Assembly: GCA_022360335.1 (NCBI GenBank)
Contig: JAKSCZ010000592.1
Coordinates: 1 to 7,174 of the forward strand
Length of the DNA stretch: 7,174 nucleotides
Source of the DNA: Pseudomonadota bacterium
Lineage (GTDB): Bacteria; Pseudomonadota; Gammaproteobacteria; Steroidobacterales; Woeseiaceae
Direction of reading: 5' to 3'
The notes under the pieces were generated by a model that made no database searches, was not told the DNA's origin, and saw only the letters and a program-made list of their open reading frames with translations. Positions 1-7,166 of this stretch are shown piece after piece. Each line of letters begins with the position of its first letter. Position 1 is the first letter of the stretch. A program made the translations under genes and the position numbers.

Positions 1-1
1 C

Positions 2-1951
<1,950 letters not shown>

Positions 1952-1956
1952 CGTGC

Positions 1957-1985
1957 TTGCAGAAGCGAAGGGGCTTGAGTATCGT
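1957..1985 (+). promoter_or_regulatory. Possible sigma-70 promoter of tRNA-Val
   Basis: TTGCAG (1957-1962) and TATCGT (1980-1985) are separated by 17 bases. They match the -35 and -10 consensus at 3 of 6 and 4 of 6 positions. A G/C-rich stretch (ACGCGTCCC) follows the -10, as is common at stringently controlled tRNA promoters. Transcription would begin near 1992, about 14 bases before the mature tRNA. The match is modest. It is proposed mainly because the tRNA sits 54 bases after the uvrB stop and probably needs its own promoter; read-through from uvrB remains possible. Confidence 0.35.
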
Positions 1986-2005
1986 ACGCGTCCCTTCGAG
2001 GTAAC

Positions 2006-2080
2006 GGGCGATTAGCTCAGGGGTAGGGCGCCACGTTGACATCGTGGAGGTCGCAGGTTCGAAACCCGCATCGCCCACCA
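2006..2080 (+). tRNA. tRNA-Val, anticodon GAC, CCA encoded
   Basis: The sequence folds into a standard cloverleaf. The acceptor stem GGGCGAT (2006-2012) pairs perfectly with ATCGCCC (2070-2076), followed by discriminator A and encoded CCA (2077-2080). The D-stem is GCTC (2015-2018) with GGGC (2026-2029), including one T-G wobble. The anticodon stem CCACG/CGTGG (2031-2035, 2043-2047) is perfect, with loop TTGACAT. Anticodon GAC (2038-2040) reads the valine codons GUC and GUU. The five-base variable loop is 2048-2052. The T-arm GCAGG-TTCGAAA-CCCGC (2053-2069) has an A-C mismatch at its third pair (2055 against 2067). Identity as valine is secure from the anticodon; whether the mismatch weakens the molecule is unknown. 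Confidence 0.95.
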
Positions 2081-2085
2081 CTTTT

Positions 2086-2128
2086 CTCGGCAAAACACCT
2101 GATTTATTTGATTTTTCGGGTTGCCGAG
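2086..2128 (+). terminator. Hairpin after tRNA-Val, possible weak terminator or 3' processing signal
   Basis: CTCGGCAA (2086-2093) and TTGCCGAG (2121-2128) are perfect 8-base inverted complements. A second short stem inside, CCTG (2098-2101) with CGGG (2117-2120), has one G-U pair and is offset by a 4-base bulge, leaving an AT-rich loop. It starts six bases after the tRNA CCA end. Only a poor T-tract follows (TTGTTT after 2129), so it is not a classic intrinsic terminator. It could end tRNA transcription weakly, guide 3' trimming, or be fortuitous. Confidence 0.4.
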
Positions 2129-2129
2129 G

Positions 2130-2158
2130 TTGTTTCCTGCCCGCAGGATTATTAGAAT
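2130..2158 (+). promoter_or_regulatory. Probable sigma-70 promoter of the infC operon
   Basis: TTGTTT (2130-2135) and TAGAAT (2153-2158) are separated by exactly 17 bases. The -10 element matches consensus at five of six positions and the -35 at three of six. Transcription would start near 2165 and give an infC leader of about 70 nt. A promoter is expected here because thrS, which often carries the promoters for infC in gammaproteobacteria, is absent and the gene upstream is a tRNA. The call rests on sequence match and position only. Confidence 0.5.
2135..2148. repeat. 14-bp perfect palindromic element in the promoter spacer
   Basis: TCCTGC (2135-2140) and GCAGGA (2143-2148) flank CC, forming a perfect inverted repeat. 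It lies almost entirely between the proposed -35 and -10 of the infC promoter. It could be a binding site for a dimeric regulator, or the stem of a weak terminator for the tRNA transcript, since TTATTA follows directly. Neither reading can be decided from the sequence. Confidence 0.4.
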
Positions 2159-2175
2159 CGCGGTCCCGCTGTCGC

Positions 2176-2192
2176 CGCGGCCGTCGGCCGTG
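2176..2192 (+). other. GC-rich stem-loop in the infC leader
   Basis: CGCGGCC (2176-2182) and GGCCGTG (2186-2192) form a seven-pair stem, with one G-U pair, closed by the 3-base loop GTC. TCCCG (2164-2168) and CGGGA (2201-2205) can form a closing stem around it. The structure would occupy the 5' part of the proposed leader and leave the ribosome-binding site at 2223-2227 unpaired. It may stabilise the mRNA; a regulatory role is speculative. Confidence 0.4.
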
Positions 2193-2222
2193 CGCCGTGA
2201 CGGGATAATTTGTTGAATTTGC

Positions 2223-2227
2223 GGAGG
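2223..2227 (+). promoter_or_regulatory. Strong ribosome-binding site that fixes the non-AUG infC start
   Basis: GGAGG stands eight bases before the ATC at 2236. The infC frame is closed by TAA at 2206-2208. Between that stop and the GTG at 2287 there is no in-frame ATG, GTG or TTG, so this site together with ATC gives the only start that preserves the conserved IF3 N-terminus. Confidence 0.75.
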
Positions 2228-2235
2228 ATTTTGGT

Positions 2236-2754
2236 ATCGCAGTTAACAAGCGCGTAAGGCGCAATGACGAAATCGAGGCCACGACGGTGCGGGTTATCGG
2301 CTCGGACGGAGAACAGGCAGGGGTCATGGGCATCGCCGCGGCGATCGATCTGGCCCAGGACGAGGGACTGGATCTCGTCGAAGTATCCCCGATGGCGGAT
2401 CCCCCGGTGTGCCGTATCATGGATTTTGGCAAGTACTTGTTCGAACAGAACAAGAAGCACCAGTCTGCGAAACGCAAGCAAAAGCAGGTTCACGTCAAGG
2501 AAATCAAGTTTCGTCCGGGAACGGACGAAGGCGATTATCAGATCAAGCTCAGGAAGCTCGTGCAGTTTCTCGAGCACGGCGACAAGACGAAAGTCACATT
2601 GAGATTCAGGGGCCGGGAGATGGCGCACAAGGATTTGGGCGCGAAGCTTCTGGCCAGGGTCAGGGACGACCTGGACGAATACGGTTCGGTAGAGCAGATG
2701 CCGCAGATGGAAGGACGGCAGATGGTCATGGTGATAGCGCCGAAGAAACACTAG
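2236..2754 (+). CDS. infC: Translation initiation factor IF-3, ATC start codon
   Basis: IF3 binds the 30S subunit, prevents premature 50S joining, and checks the start codon and initiator tRNA. The predicted protein has 172 residues (E. coli 180). The N-terminal domain spans about 1-75, including the conserved RRNDEI segment (8-13) and PPVCRIMDFGKYLFEQ (56-71). A lysine-rich linker follows (about 72-90), then the C-terminal domain with EIKFRPGTDEGDYQ (89-102), VTLRFRGREMAH (120-131) and the terminal EGRQMVMVIAPKK. The start is placed at ATC 2236 because GGAGG lies eight bases upstream and no usual start codon is in frame before GTG 2287; starting there would delete 17 residues, including the conserved NDEI. 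Rare start codons (AUU in E. coli) are a known feature of infC: IF3 discriminates against them and so represses its own synthesis. First gene of the operon, 102 bp ahead of rpmI. Confidence 0.95.
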   Translation: MAVNKRVRRNDEIEATTVRVIGSDGEQAGVMGIAAAIDLAQDEGLDLVEVSPMADPPVCRIMDFGKYLFEQNKKHQSAKRKQKQVHVKEIKFRPGTDEGDYQIKLRKLVQFLEHGDKTKVTLRFRGREMAHKDLGAKLLARVRDDLDEYGSVEQMPQMEGRQMVMVIAPKKH

Positions 2755-2755
2755 G

Positions 2756-2819
2756 CGCCTGCCGCGGACCGCCAAAAGAGAGTAACGGCTCGTTGGGGCC
2801 ATTAATCCGCCTGCCGCGG
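2756..2819 (+). repeat. Two 12-bp direct repeats in the infC-rpmI gap
   Basis: CGCCTGCCGCGG occurs at 2756-2767 and again at 2808-2819, start to start 52 bases apart. Each copy is followed by one variable base and CC, so the similarity covers 15 bases with one mismatch, and each copy contains the palindrome CCGCGG. In E. coli the mRNA just upstream of rpmI holds the L20 translational operator with two L20-binding sites. The duplicate motif here could belong to an equivalent control region, but that is inference. Confidence 0.6.
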
Positions 2820-2823
2820 CCCA
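2794..2823 (+). other. Potential stem-loop upstream of rpmI
   Basis: TGGGGCC (2794-2800) can pair with GGCCCA (2818-2823) as six pairs with one bulged G, around a 17-base loop (2801-2817) that contains most of the second direct-repeat copy. It lies about 22 bases ahead of the rpmI ribosome-binding site. It would fit an L20-responsive leader such as is known in front of rpmI-rplT in gammaproteobacteria, but I cannot model the full fold or a pseudoknot by eye. Confidence 0.35.
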
Positions 2824-2845
2824 CAGGGGTACGTTGTAAGGCCAG

Positions 2846-2850
2846 AAGGA
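2846..2850 (+). promoter_or_regulatory. Ribosome-binding site of rpmI
   Basis: AAGGA lies six bases before the ATG at 2857 but directly abuts the in-frame ATG at 2851. This spacing favours 2857 as the true start and gives an L35 of the usual length. Confidence 0.7.
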
Positions 2851-2856
2851 ATGACA

Positions 2857-3054
2857 ATGTCGAAGATGAAGACCAATCGGGGCGCGGCCAAGCGCTTCAG
2901 CAAGACGGGCAAGGGCGGCTACAAGCGTTCCCAGTCCCATCTCAATCACATTCTCACCAAGAAGAAGTCCAAGCGTAAGCGCCAGTTGGGCAAGACCCTG
3001 CAGGTGGCCGAGGCCGACGTAAAGGCCGTCAAGCGTTTGCTTCCCTACAGCTGA
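2857..3054 (+). CDS. rpmI: 50S ribosomal protein L35
   Basis: L35 is a small, very basic protein of the large ribosomal subunit. The 65-residue product begins MSKMKTNRGAAKRF, carries the family signature of closely spaced lysines and arginines (HLNHILTKKKSKRKRQL, about 28-44) and ends in KRLLPYS, matching the usual 64-66 aa. ATG 2857 is preferred over ATG 2851 because AAGGA (2846-2850) is then spaced by six bases and the protein starts like its relatives. It sits between infC and rplT; the rplT start is 14 bases beyond its stop, so the two ribosomal proteins are probably translated together. In E. coli L20 represses this gene and rplT by translational coupling. Confidence 0.96.
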   Translation: MSKMKTNRGAAKRFSKTGKGGYKRSQSHLNHILTKKKSKRKRQLGKTLQVAEADVKAVKRLLPYS

Positions 3055-3068
3055 GAGGAGATTGAGAC

Positions 3069-3440
3069 ATGGCACGAGTCAAACGCGGCGTCACCGCCAA
3101 AGCACGCCACAAGAAGGTCCTCGGCAAGGCGAAGGGCTACTACGGCGCGCGCAGCAAACTGTTCAAGACGGCCAAACAGGCCGTCATCAAAGCCGGCCAG
3201 TACGCGTATCGCGACCGGCGCCAGCGCAAGCGTCAGTTCCGTCAGCTGTGGATCACGCGCATCAACGCGGCCGCACGCCTGCACGGCCTGTCGTACAGCC
3301 GGCTGATCAATGGTCTCCACAAGGCCGAGATAGCAGTCGATCGCAAGGTTCTGGCCGATATCGCCGTGCACGATCCGGAAGGATTCGGCGCGATTGCAGA
3401 GGCCGCCAAGGCGGGCCTGGAACGGCAGGCTGCATCATAG
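3069..3440 (+). CDS. rplT: 50S ribosomal protein L20
   Basis: L20 is an early-assembly protein that binds 23S rRNA and is required for the first steps of 50S construction; in E. coli it also represses rpmI and its own gene by binding their mRNA. The 123-residue product (E. coli 118) begins MARVKRGVTAKARHKK, has the long basic N-terminal extension with GKAKGYYGARSKLFKTAK (about 19-36) and RDRRQRKRQFRQLWITRINAA (about 48-68), then the globular RNA-binding domain with GLSYSRLINGL (74-84). A strong ribosome-binding site, GAGGAG (3055-3060), overlaps the base after the rpmI stop and stands eight bases before the ATG. The stop codon TAG forms the foot of the long stem-loop that follows. Confidence 0.97.
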   Translation: MARVKRGVTAKARHKKVLGKAKGYYGARSKLFKTAKQAVIKAGQYAYRDRRQRKRQFRQLWITRINAAARLHGLSYSRLINGLHKAEIAVDRKVLADIAVHDPEGFGAIAEAAKAGLERQAAS

Positions 3441-3484
3441 AGAAAACTCCTGTGGCGCGCGCCCCGCGTCCACCTGAGTTTCTC
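3440..3484 (+). other. Long imperfect stem-loop filling the rplT-pheS gap (possible attenuator or processing site)
   Basis: Seventeen pairs can form. The base is GAG (3440-3442) with CTC (3482-3484). After a bulged A at 3443, AAACTC (3444-3449) pairs with GAGTTT (3476-3481). After a 2x2 internal loop, GTGG (3452-3455) pairs with CCAC (3470-3473). After a bulged T at 3469, CGCG (3456-3459) pairs with CGCG (3465-3468) over a 5-base loop. The 3' arm ends only eight bases before the pheS ATG. E. coli has a phenylalanine-responsive attenuator with the leader peptide pheM in this position. Here there is no ATG or Phe-rich peptide in the gap and only three Ts follow the stem core. A transcription attenuator, an RNase III-type processing site or a control of pheS translation are all possible. 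Confidence 0.55.
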
Positions 3485-3492
3485 CCAAAGCC

Positions 3493-4476
3493 ATGAGCAG
3501 TCTGAGCGACCTCGTTAGCAAGGCGGTGTCGGAGATCGACGCGGCCCGGGACCTCGCCGCACTCGATACGGTCAGGGTCTCCTACCTCGGCAAAAAAGGC
3601 GAGATCACGGCGCGCCTGAAGGCGCTCGGTGCTTTGCCCGCACAAGAGCGGTCGTCGGCCGGCCGGGAAATCAACGAGGCCAAGCAGGCCGTACAGCAGG
3701 CGCTCAACGCGCGCCGCGAGGCGCTCGAGGCGGCCGCATTCGAAGCGCGGCTCGCGGCGGATGCCGTCGACGTGACGTTGCCGGGCCGGGGTATGTCGAT
3801 CGGCGGCTACCACCCGGTGACGCGGGCCATGCTCCGCATCGAGAAGATTTTCCGCAACGCCGGCTTCGGCGTGCGCTCGGGCCCGGAGATCGAAGACGAT
3901 TTCCACAACTTTACGGCGCTCAACATCCCCGACGATCATCCGGCACGCGCCATGCACGACACGTTCTACTTTCCGGGCGGCGACCTGCTGCGGACGCACA
4001 CGTCGCCCGTGCAGATCCGGTCGATGGTCGAGGAAGGTGCGCCGATCAGGATCATTGCGCCCGGCCGCGTCTATCGCTGCGATTCGGACCAGACGCACAC
4101 ACCGATGTTCCACCAGGTCGAAGGCCTGGTCGTCGACGAAGGGGTCAGCTTCGCACACCTGAAAGCCGTACTGCACCAGTTCGTCGAAGCGTACTTCGAG
4201 CGCAAGGTCGAGCTTCGTTTCCGCCCGAGCTACTTCCCGTTTACCGAGCCGTCGGCCGAGGTCGACATCGCCCGGGGCGAGGACGAGTGGCTCGAGATTC
4301 TGGGTTGCGGCATGGTGCACCCGAACGTGCTCGACGCCGCGGGCGTCGATTCCGAGAGCTTCACGGGCTACGCGTTCGGCGTGGGTGTGGAGCGCCTCGC
4401 CATGCTCCGCTACGGGGTAACGGACCTGCGTACGTTCTTCGAGAACGACCTCAGGTTCCTGCAACAGTTCCGGTAA
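3493..4476 (+). CDS. pheS: Phenylalanine-tRNA ligase alpha subunit
   Basis: PheS is the catalytic subunit of the alpha2-beta2 synthetase that attaches phenylalanine to tRNA-Phe using ATP. The 327-residue product has exactly the E. coli length. Residues 1-90 form the N-terminal coiled-coil arm that contacts tRNA; the class II catalytic domain follows, with FHNFTALNIPDDHPAR (137-152) near motif 1, motif 2 RIIAPGRVYR (186-195) and QTHTPMFHQVEGL (200-212), SYFPFTEPSAEVD (246-258), and motif 3 GVGVERLAMLRYG (296-308). Ala294, known in E. coli to set the size of the amino-acid pocket, is conserved. The start at 3493 gives the family N-terminus (MSSLSDLVSKA), but no clear Shine-Dalgarno precedes it; the upstream bases are taken up by a stem-loop. 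pheT begins five bases after its stop. Confidence 0.97.
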   Translation: MSSLSDLVSKAVSEIDAARDLAALDTVRVSYLGKKGEITARLKALGALPAQERSSAGREINEAKQAVQQALNARREALEAAAFEARLAADAVDVTLPGRGMSIGGYHPVTRAMLRIEKIFRNAGFGVRSGPEIEDDFHNFTALNIPDDHPARAMHDTFYFPGGDLLRTHTSPVQIRSMVEEGAPIRIIAPGRVYRCDSDQTHTPMFHQVEGLVVDEGVSFAHLKAVLHQFVEAYFERKVELRFRPSYFPFTEPSAEVDIARGEDEWLEILGCGMVHPNVLDAAGVDSESFTGYAFGVGVERLAMLRYGVTDLRTFFENDLRFLQQFR

Positions 4477-4481
4477 GCACG

Positions 4482-6860
4482 ATGAAGATTGCGGAATCCT
4501 GGTTACGCGAGTGGGTGAATCCCGACCTGACGACCGAGGCGCTCGGTCACCGCCTCACGATGCTGGGCCTCGAGGTCGACGGCATCGAGATCGAAGGCGA
4601 AGGCATCGACGAGGTGATCGTCGCCGAGGTGGTCGAGTGCGGCAGGCATCCCGATGCCGACAAGCTCAGCGTCTGCAGGGTGTCGGACGGCGGTGACGAA
4701 CTCATCGACGTCATCTGCGGCGCTCCGAACGTTCGTATCGGGCTCAAGACGCCGCTGGCGAGGCCCGGGGTCACCTTGCCCAACGGCCTCACGCTCCGCA
4801 AGGCGACGATACGCGGCGTCGAATCCAACGGCATGTTGTGCTCGGCCGTCGAGCTGGGTCTCGGCGACGAGTCCGACGGCATCATGGAGTTGCCGCCGGC
4901 CGCGGAAGCGGGCGAAGCGCTGGTCCGGCTCCTCGGTCTGCCGGACGCGATTTTCGACGTCGACCTGACGCCGAACCGCGGCGATTGCTTCAGCGTCCTG
5001 GGGATCGCCCGCGACGTCGCGGCGTTGACGGGTGCCGAGCTGAAAGACTCCGCCGTCGGATCGATCGATGCGACGATCGACGACGTATACCCCGTCGAAC
5101 TCGTCGAACCGGCCGGTTGCCCGCGTTTTGCGGGCCGGCTGGTCAAAGGCATCGATGCGGCCGCGACGTCGCCGCTCTGGATGATCGAGCGCCTGCGCCG
5201 GGCGGGTTTGAGGGGTATTTCGCCGGTCGTCGACGTCACCAACTACGTCATGCTGGAGCTCGGGCAGCCGCTGCATGCCTACGATGCGGCACTGTTGCAG
5301 GGGCCGATCCGCCCGCGTCTGGCGAAAACGGGCGAGAAGCTGACGCTGCTCGACGAAAAGGAAATCGAACTCGACGACGACACGCTGATCGTCACGGACG
5401 ACAGCGGTCCGATCGGCATGGCCGGGATCATGGGAGGGCTGAGTACGGCGGTCTCGGACGAGACCACCGACGTGTTCTTCGAGGCGGCGTTCTGGCCGCC
5501 GGATTTCATGGCGGGGCGGGCGCGGGCGTACGGCATGCACACGGATGCATCGCTGCGGTTCGAACGCGGCGTGGACCCGGAAGGACAGGGTCGGGCGGTA
5601 GCGCGCGCAACCGAGCTGCTGGTCGGGATTGCGGGCGGCCATGCCGGACCGCTGATCGTCGACTCCGCCGATGCGCACATTCCGCGGCGGGAGGCGATCG
5701 CTCTGCGCAGGGACCGGATTGAGCAACTGCTCGGTCTCGGGATCGAAGACGCCGAAGTCGTTCGCATTCTCGAGAGTCTGCGGATGCAAATCGACGAGAC
5801 GGATAGCGGCTGGAGCGTGCTCGCGCCGAGCCATCGCTTCGATATCCGCTACGAGGTCGACCTGATCGAGGAGATTGCCCGCATCCGCGGTTACGACTCC
5901 ATTCCCGAGACGACGCTGTCGGCCGAATCGCCGCTCGGGACCGTTACGGAAACCCGCATCGAAATGGAGCGCGTCGGCGCGACCCTCATCGCGCGGGACT
6001 ACCAGGAAGTCGTCAACTACAGCTTCGTCGATGCCGGGGCGAACGCCCGGTTTACGGGTACGGAATCGGAACTCGTGCTCAGCAATCCGATCTCGTCCGA
6101 ACTGTCGGTCATGCGCGCATCGCTCTGGCCCGGACTCGTCGCGACGGCGTCCGCGAACGTCGCGCGGCAGCAAGATCGCGTGCGCATATTCGAAGTCAGC
6201 CGCTCCTATCACGGGACGCTCGAGGCGCACTTCGAGACGGTCCGCATCGCGGGTCTCGCCAGCGGGCCGGTCGCGCCGGAGCAATGGGGCTTCAAGTCGC
6301 AAGATATCGATTTTTTTGACGTAAAAGCGGACGTCGAAGCGATCCTTTCGCTGGCGGCCGGCAAGGACGAGCTGCGTTTCGCGGCCGCCGGACATCCGGC
6401 GTTGCAGCCCGGTCAAGCCGCCGAAATCTACCGCGGCGAAACGCCGGTCGGCGTCGTCGGAAAACTCCATCCGCGTCTCGCCGCGGAATACGACCTGAAG
6501 CGGGCCGTCTACGTGTTCGAACTCGATGCCGAAAAAGCGTTCGCTGCGTCGGCGCCGACTGCGGCGGCCGTCTCCCGGTTCCCGGCGATTCGCCGAGACA
6601 TCGCCGTCGTCGTGGACGACGACGTCACGGCGGATCAGCTTGCAGACGCGGTTGCGTCGAGCGCACCGGAACTGATCAGGGACGTCAGGATATTCGACGT
6701 TTACGTGGGCGGCACTATAGAAGCAGGGCGAAAAAGCGTCGCAATTGGCTTGATTTTGCAGGAAACATCGCGCACCCTTACCGATGATGATGCGGACACC
6801 GCGATGGCCGCGGCAATCGCCGAACTCAAGAATAAATTCGCCGCTGAACTAAGAGACTGA
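4482..6860 (+). CDS. pheT: Phenylalanine-tRNA ligase beta subunit
   Basis: PheT is the large non-catalytic subunit of PheRS; it binds and positions tRNA-Phe and edits mischarged tyrosine. The product has 792 residues (E. coli 795). Domains in order: family N-terminus (MKIAESWLREWVNP), an OB-fold tRNA-binding domain (about 40-150, with HPDADKLSVCRV at 56-67 and ESNGMLCSAVELGLG at 114-128), the B3/B4 editing region (about 210-390, with TPNRGDCF just before it at 163-170), the B5 domain (about 403-475), a degenerate class II core (about 480-690, including NPISSELSVMRASLWPGL at 535-552), and a C-terminal ferredoxin-fold anticodon-binding domain (about 698-791, starting SRFPAIRRDIAVVV). The frame stays open upstream into pheS, but ATG 4482 is chosen because it begins the conserved N-terminus. 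There is no strong ribosome-binding site; translational coupling to pheS across the 5-base gap is likely. Confidence 0.97.
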   Translation: MKIAESWLREWVNPDLTTEALGHRLTMLGLEVDGIEIEGEGIDEVIVAEVVECGRHPDADKLSVCRVSDGGDELIDVICGAPNVRIGLKTPLARPGVTLPNGLTLRKATIRGVESNGMLCSAVELGLGDESDGIMELPPAAEAGEALVRLLGLPDAIFDVDLTPNRGDCFSVLGIARDVAALTGAELKDSAVGSIDATIDDVYPVELVEPAGCPRFAGRLVKGIDAAATSPLWMIERLRRAGLRGISPVVDVTNYVMLELGQPLHAYDAALLQGPIRPRLAKTGEKLTLLDEKEIELDDDTLIVTDDSGPIGMAGIMGGLSTAVSDETTDVFFEAAFWPPDFMAGRARAYGMHTDASLRFERGVDPEGQGRAVARATELLVGIAGGHAGPLIVDSADAHIPRREAIALRRDRIEQLLGLGIEDAEVVRILESLRMQIDETDSGWSVLAPSHRFDIRYEVDLIEEIARIRGYDSIPETTLSAESPLGTVTETRIEMERVGATLIARDYQEVVNYSFVDAGANARFTGTESELVLSNPISSELSVMRASLWPGLVATASANVARQQDRVRIFEVSRSYHGTLEAHFETVRIAGLASGPVAPEQWGFKSQDIDFFDVKADVEAILSLAAGKDELRFAAAGHPALQPGQAAEIYRGETPVGVVGKLHPRLAAEYDLKRAVYVFELDAEKAFAASAPTAAAVSRFPAIRRDIAVVVDDDVTADQLADAVASSAPELIRDVRIFDVYVGGTIEAGRKSVAIGLILQETSRTLTDDDADTAMAAAIAELKNKFAAELRD

Positions 6861-6866
6861 TTCCCG

Positions 6867-7166
6867 ATGGCACTGACAAAAGCAGACATGGCCGAATCGT
6901 TGTTCAATGAACTGGGTCTCAACAAGCGAGAAGCGCGCGAATTGGTCGACATGTATTTTGAAGAGCTGCGTGCATCGCTCGCAGTCGGGGAGCAGGTCAA
7001 ACTTTCCGGTTTCGGGAATTTTGATCTTCGGGACAAGAAAGAACGTCCGGGCAGAAATCCGAAAACGGGGGAAGAGATTCCGATCAGCGCGCGTCGCGTC
7101 GTTACGTTCCGCCCAGGACAAAAACTAAAAGCCCGAGTGGAAGCATATGCTGGAACCGGGGAATAA
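6867..7166 (+). CDS. ihfA: Integration host factor alpha subunit
   Basis: IhfA pairs with IhfB to form IHF, a sequence-specific nucleoid protein that bends DNA sharply and assists transcription, replication and recombination. The 99-residue product has the same length as in E. coli. It begins MALTKADMAESLF, has the helical dimerisation part (about 1-45), then GEQVKLSGFGNFDLRDK (41-57) and the DNA-binding beta arm RPGRNPKTGEEIPISARR (60-77), with the intercalating Pro65 in place, and RPGQKLKARVE (82-92). The start follows the pheT stop by six bases in the same frame; only a weak AAGAGA (6851-6856) precedes it. The gene appears somewhat richer in A/T-ending codons than pheT. It ends in TAA and overlaps the next gene by 20 bases. 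In E. coli ihfA also has a promoter inside pheT; I found no convincing one here. Confidence 0.97.
   Translation: MALTKADMAESLFNELGLNKREARELVDMYFEELRASLAVGEQVKLSGFGNFDLRDKKERPGRNPKTGEEIPISARRVVTFRPGQKLKARVEAYAGTGE

Noticed and set aside
2053..2080. tRNA 3' end as an integration site for a mobile element
   Set aside because: No second copy of the tRNA 3' segment, no integrase and no mobile genes appear in the window; the infC operon follows within 160 bases.
2264..2602. An ATG-started + strand frame inside infC
   Set aside because: It is a shifted reading of infC with serine/arginine-rich translation and no ribosome-binding site; the real infC frame explains the region.
2801..2806. ATTAAT ahead of rpmI as a promoter -10
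   Set aside because: Only a partial consensus match and nothing resembling a -35 at the right distance; rpmI is explained by transcription from infC.
4287..4481. Possible N-terminal extension of PheT into pheS
   Set aside because: The frame is open, but the translation is an out-of-frame, arginine-rich reading of pheS; the conserved PheT N-terminus begins exactly at ATG 4482.
6311..6317. Run of seven T in pheT, a possible slippage or frameshift site
   Set aside because: It encodes Asp-Phe-Phe in frame and the PheT frame continues intact on both sides; there is no downstream signal or alternative product that suggests programmed slippage.
4503..6470. A 655-codon open frame on the minus strand opposite pheT, and similar long minus-strand frames at 3307-4464, 2152-3075 and 1001-1666
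   Set aside because: They lie opposite well-recognised genes, their translations are arginine-rich and low in complexity, and long antisense frames are expected from GC-rich third positions. No known family is recognisable in them.
6716..6721. TATAGA in the end of pheT as a -10 for ihfA
   Set aside because: Only four of six consensus matches, and no -35-like hexamer at 16-18 bases upstream (TTCGAC at 6693-6698 is poor).
6745..6760. Sigma-54-like site TTGGC...TTTGCA inside pheT that might drive ihfA
   Set aside because: The distance between the GG and GC elements is one base shorter than the -24/-12 consensus requires, and the -24 element lacks the usual A-C after TGGC.
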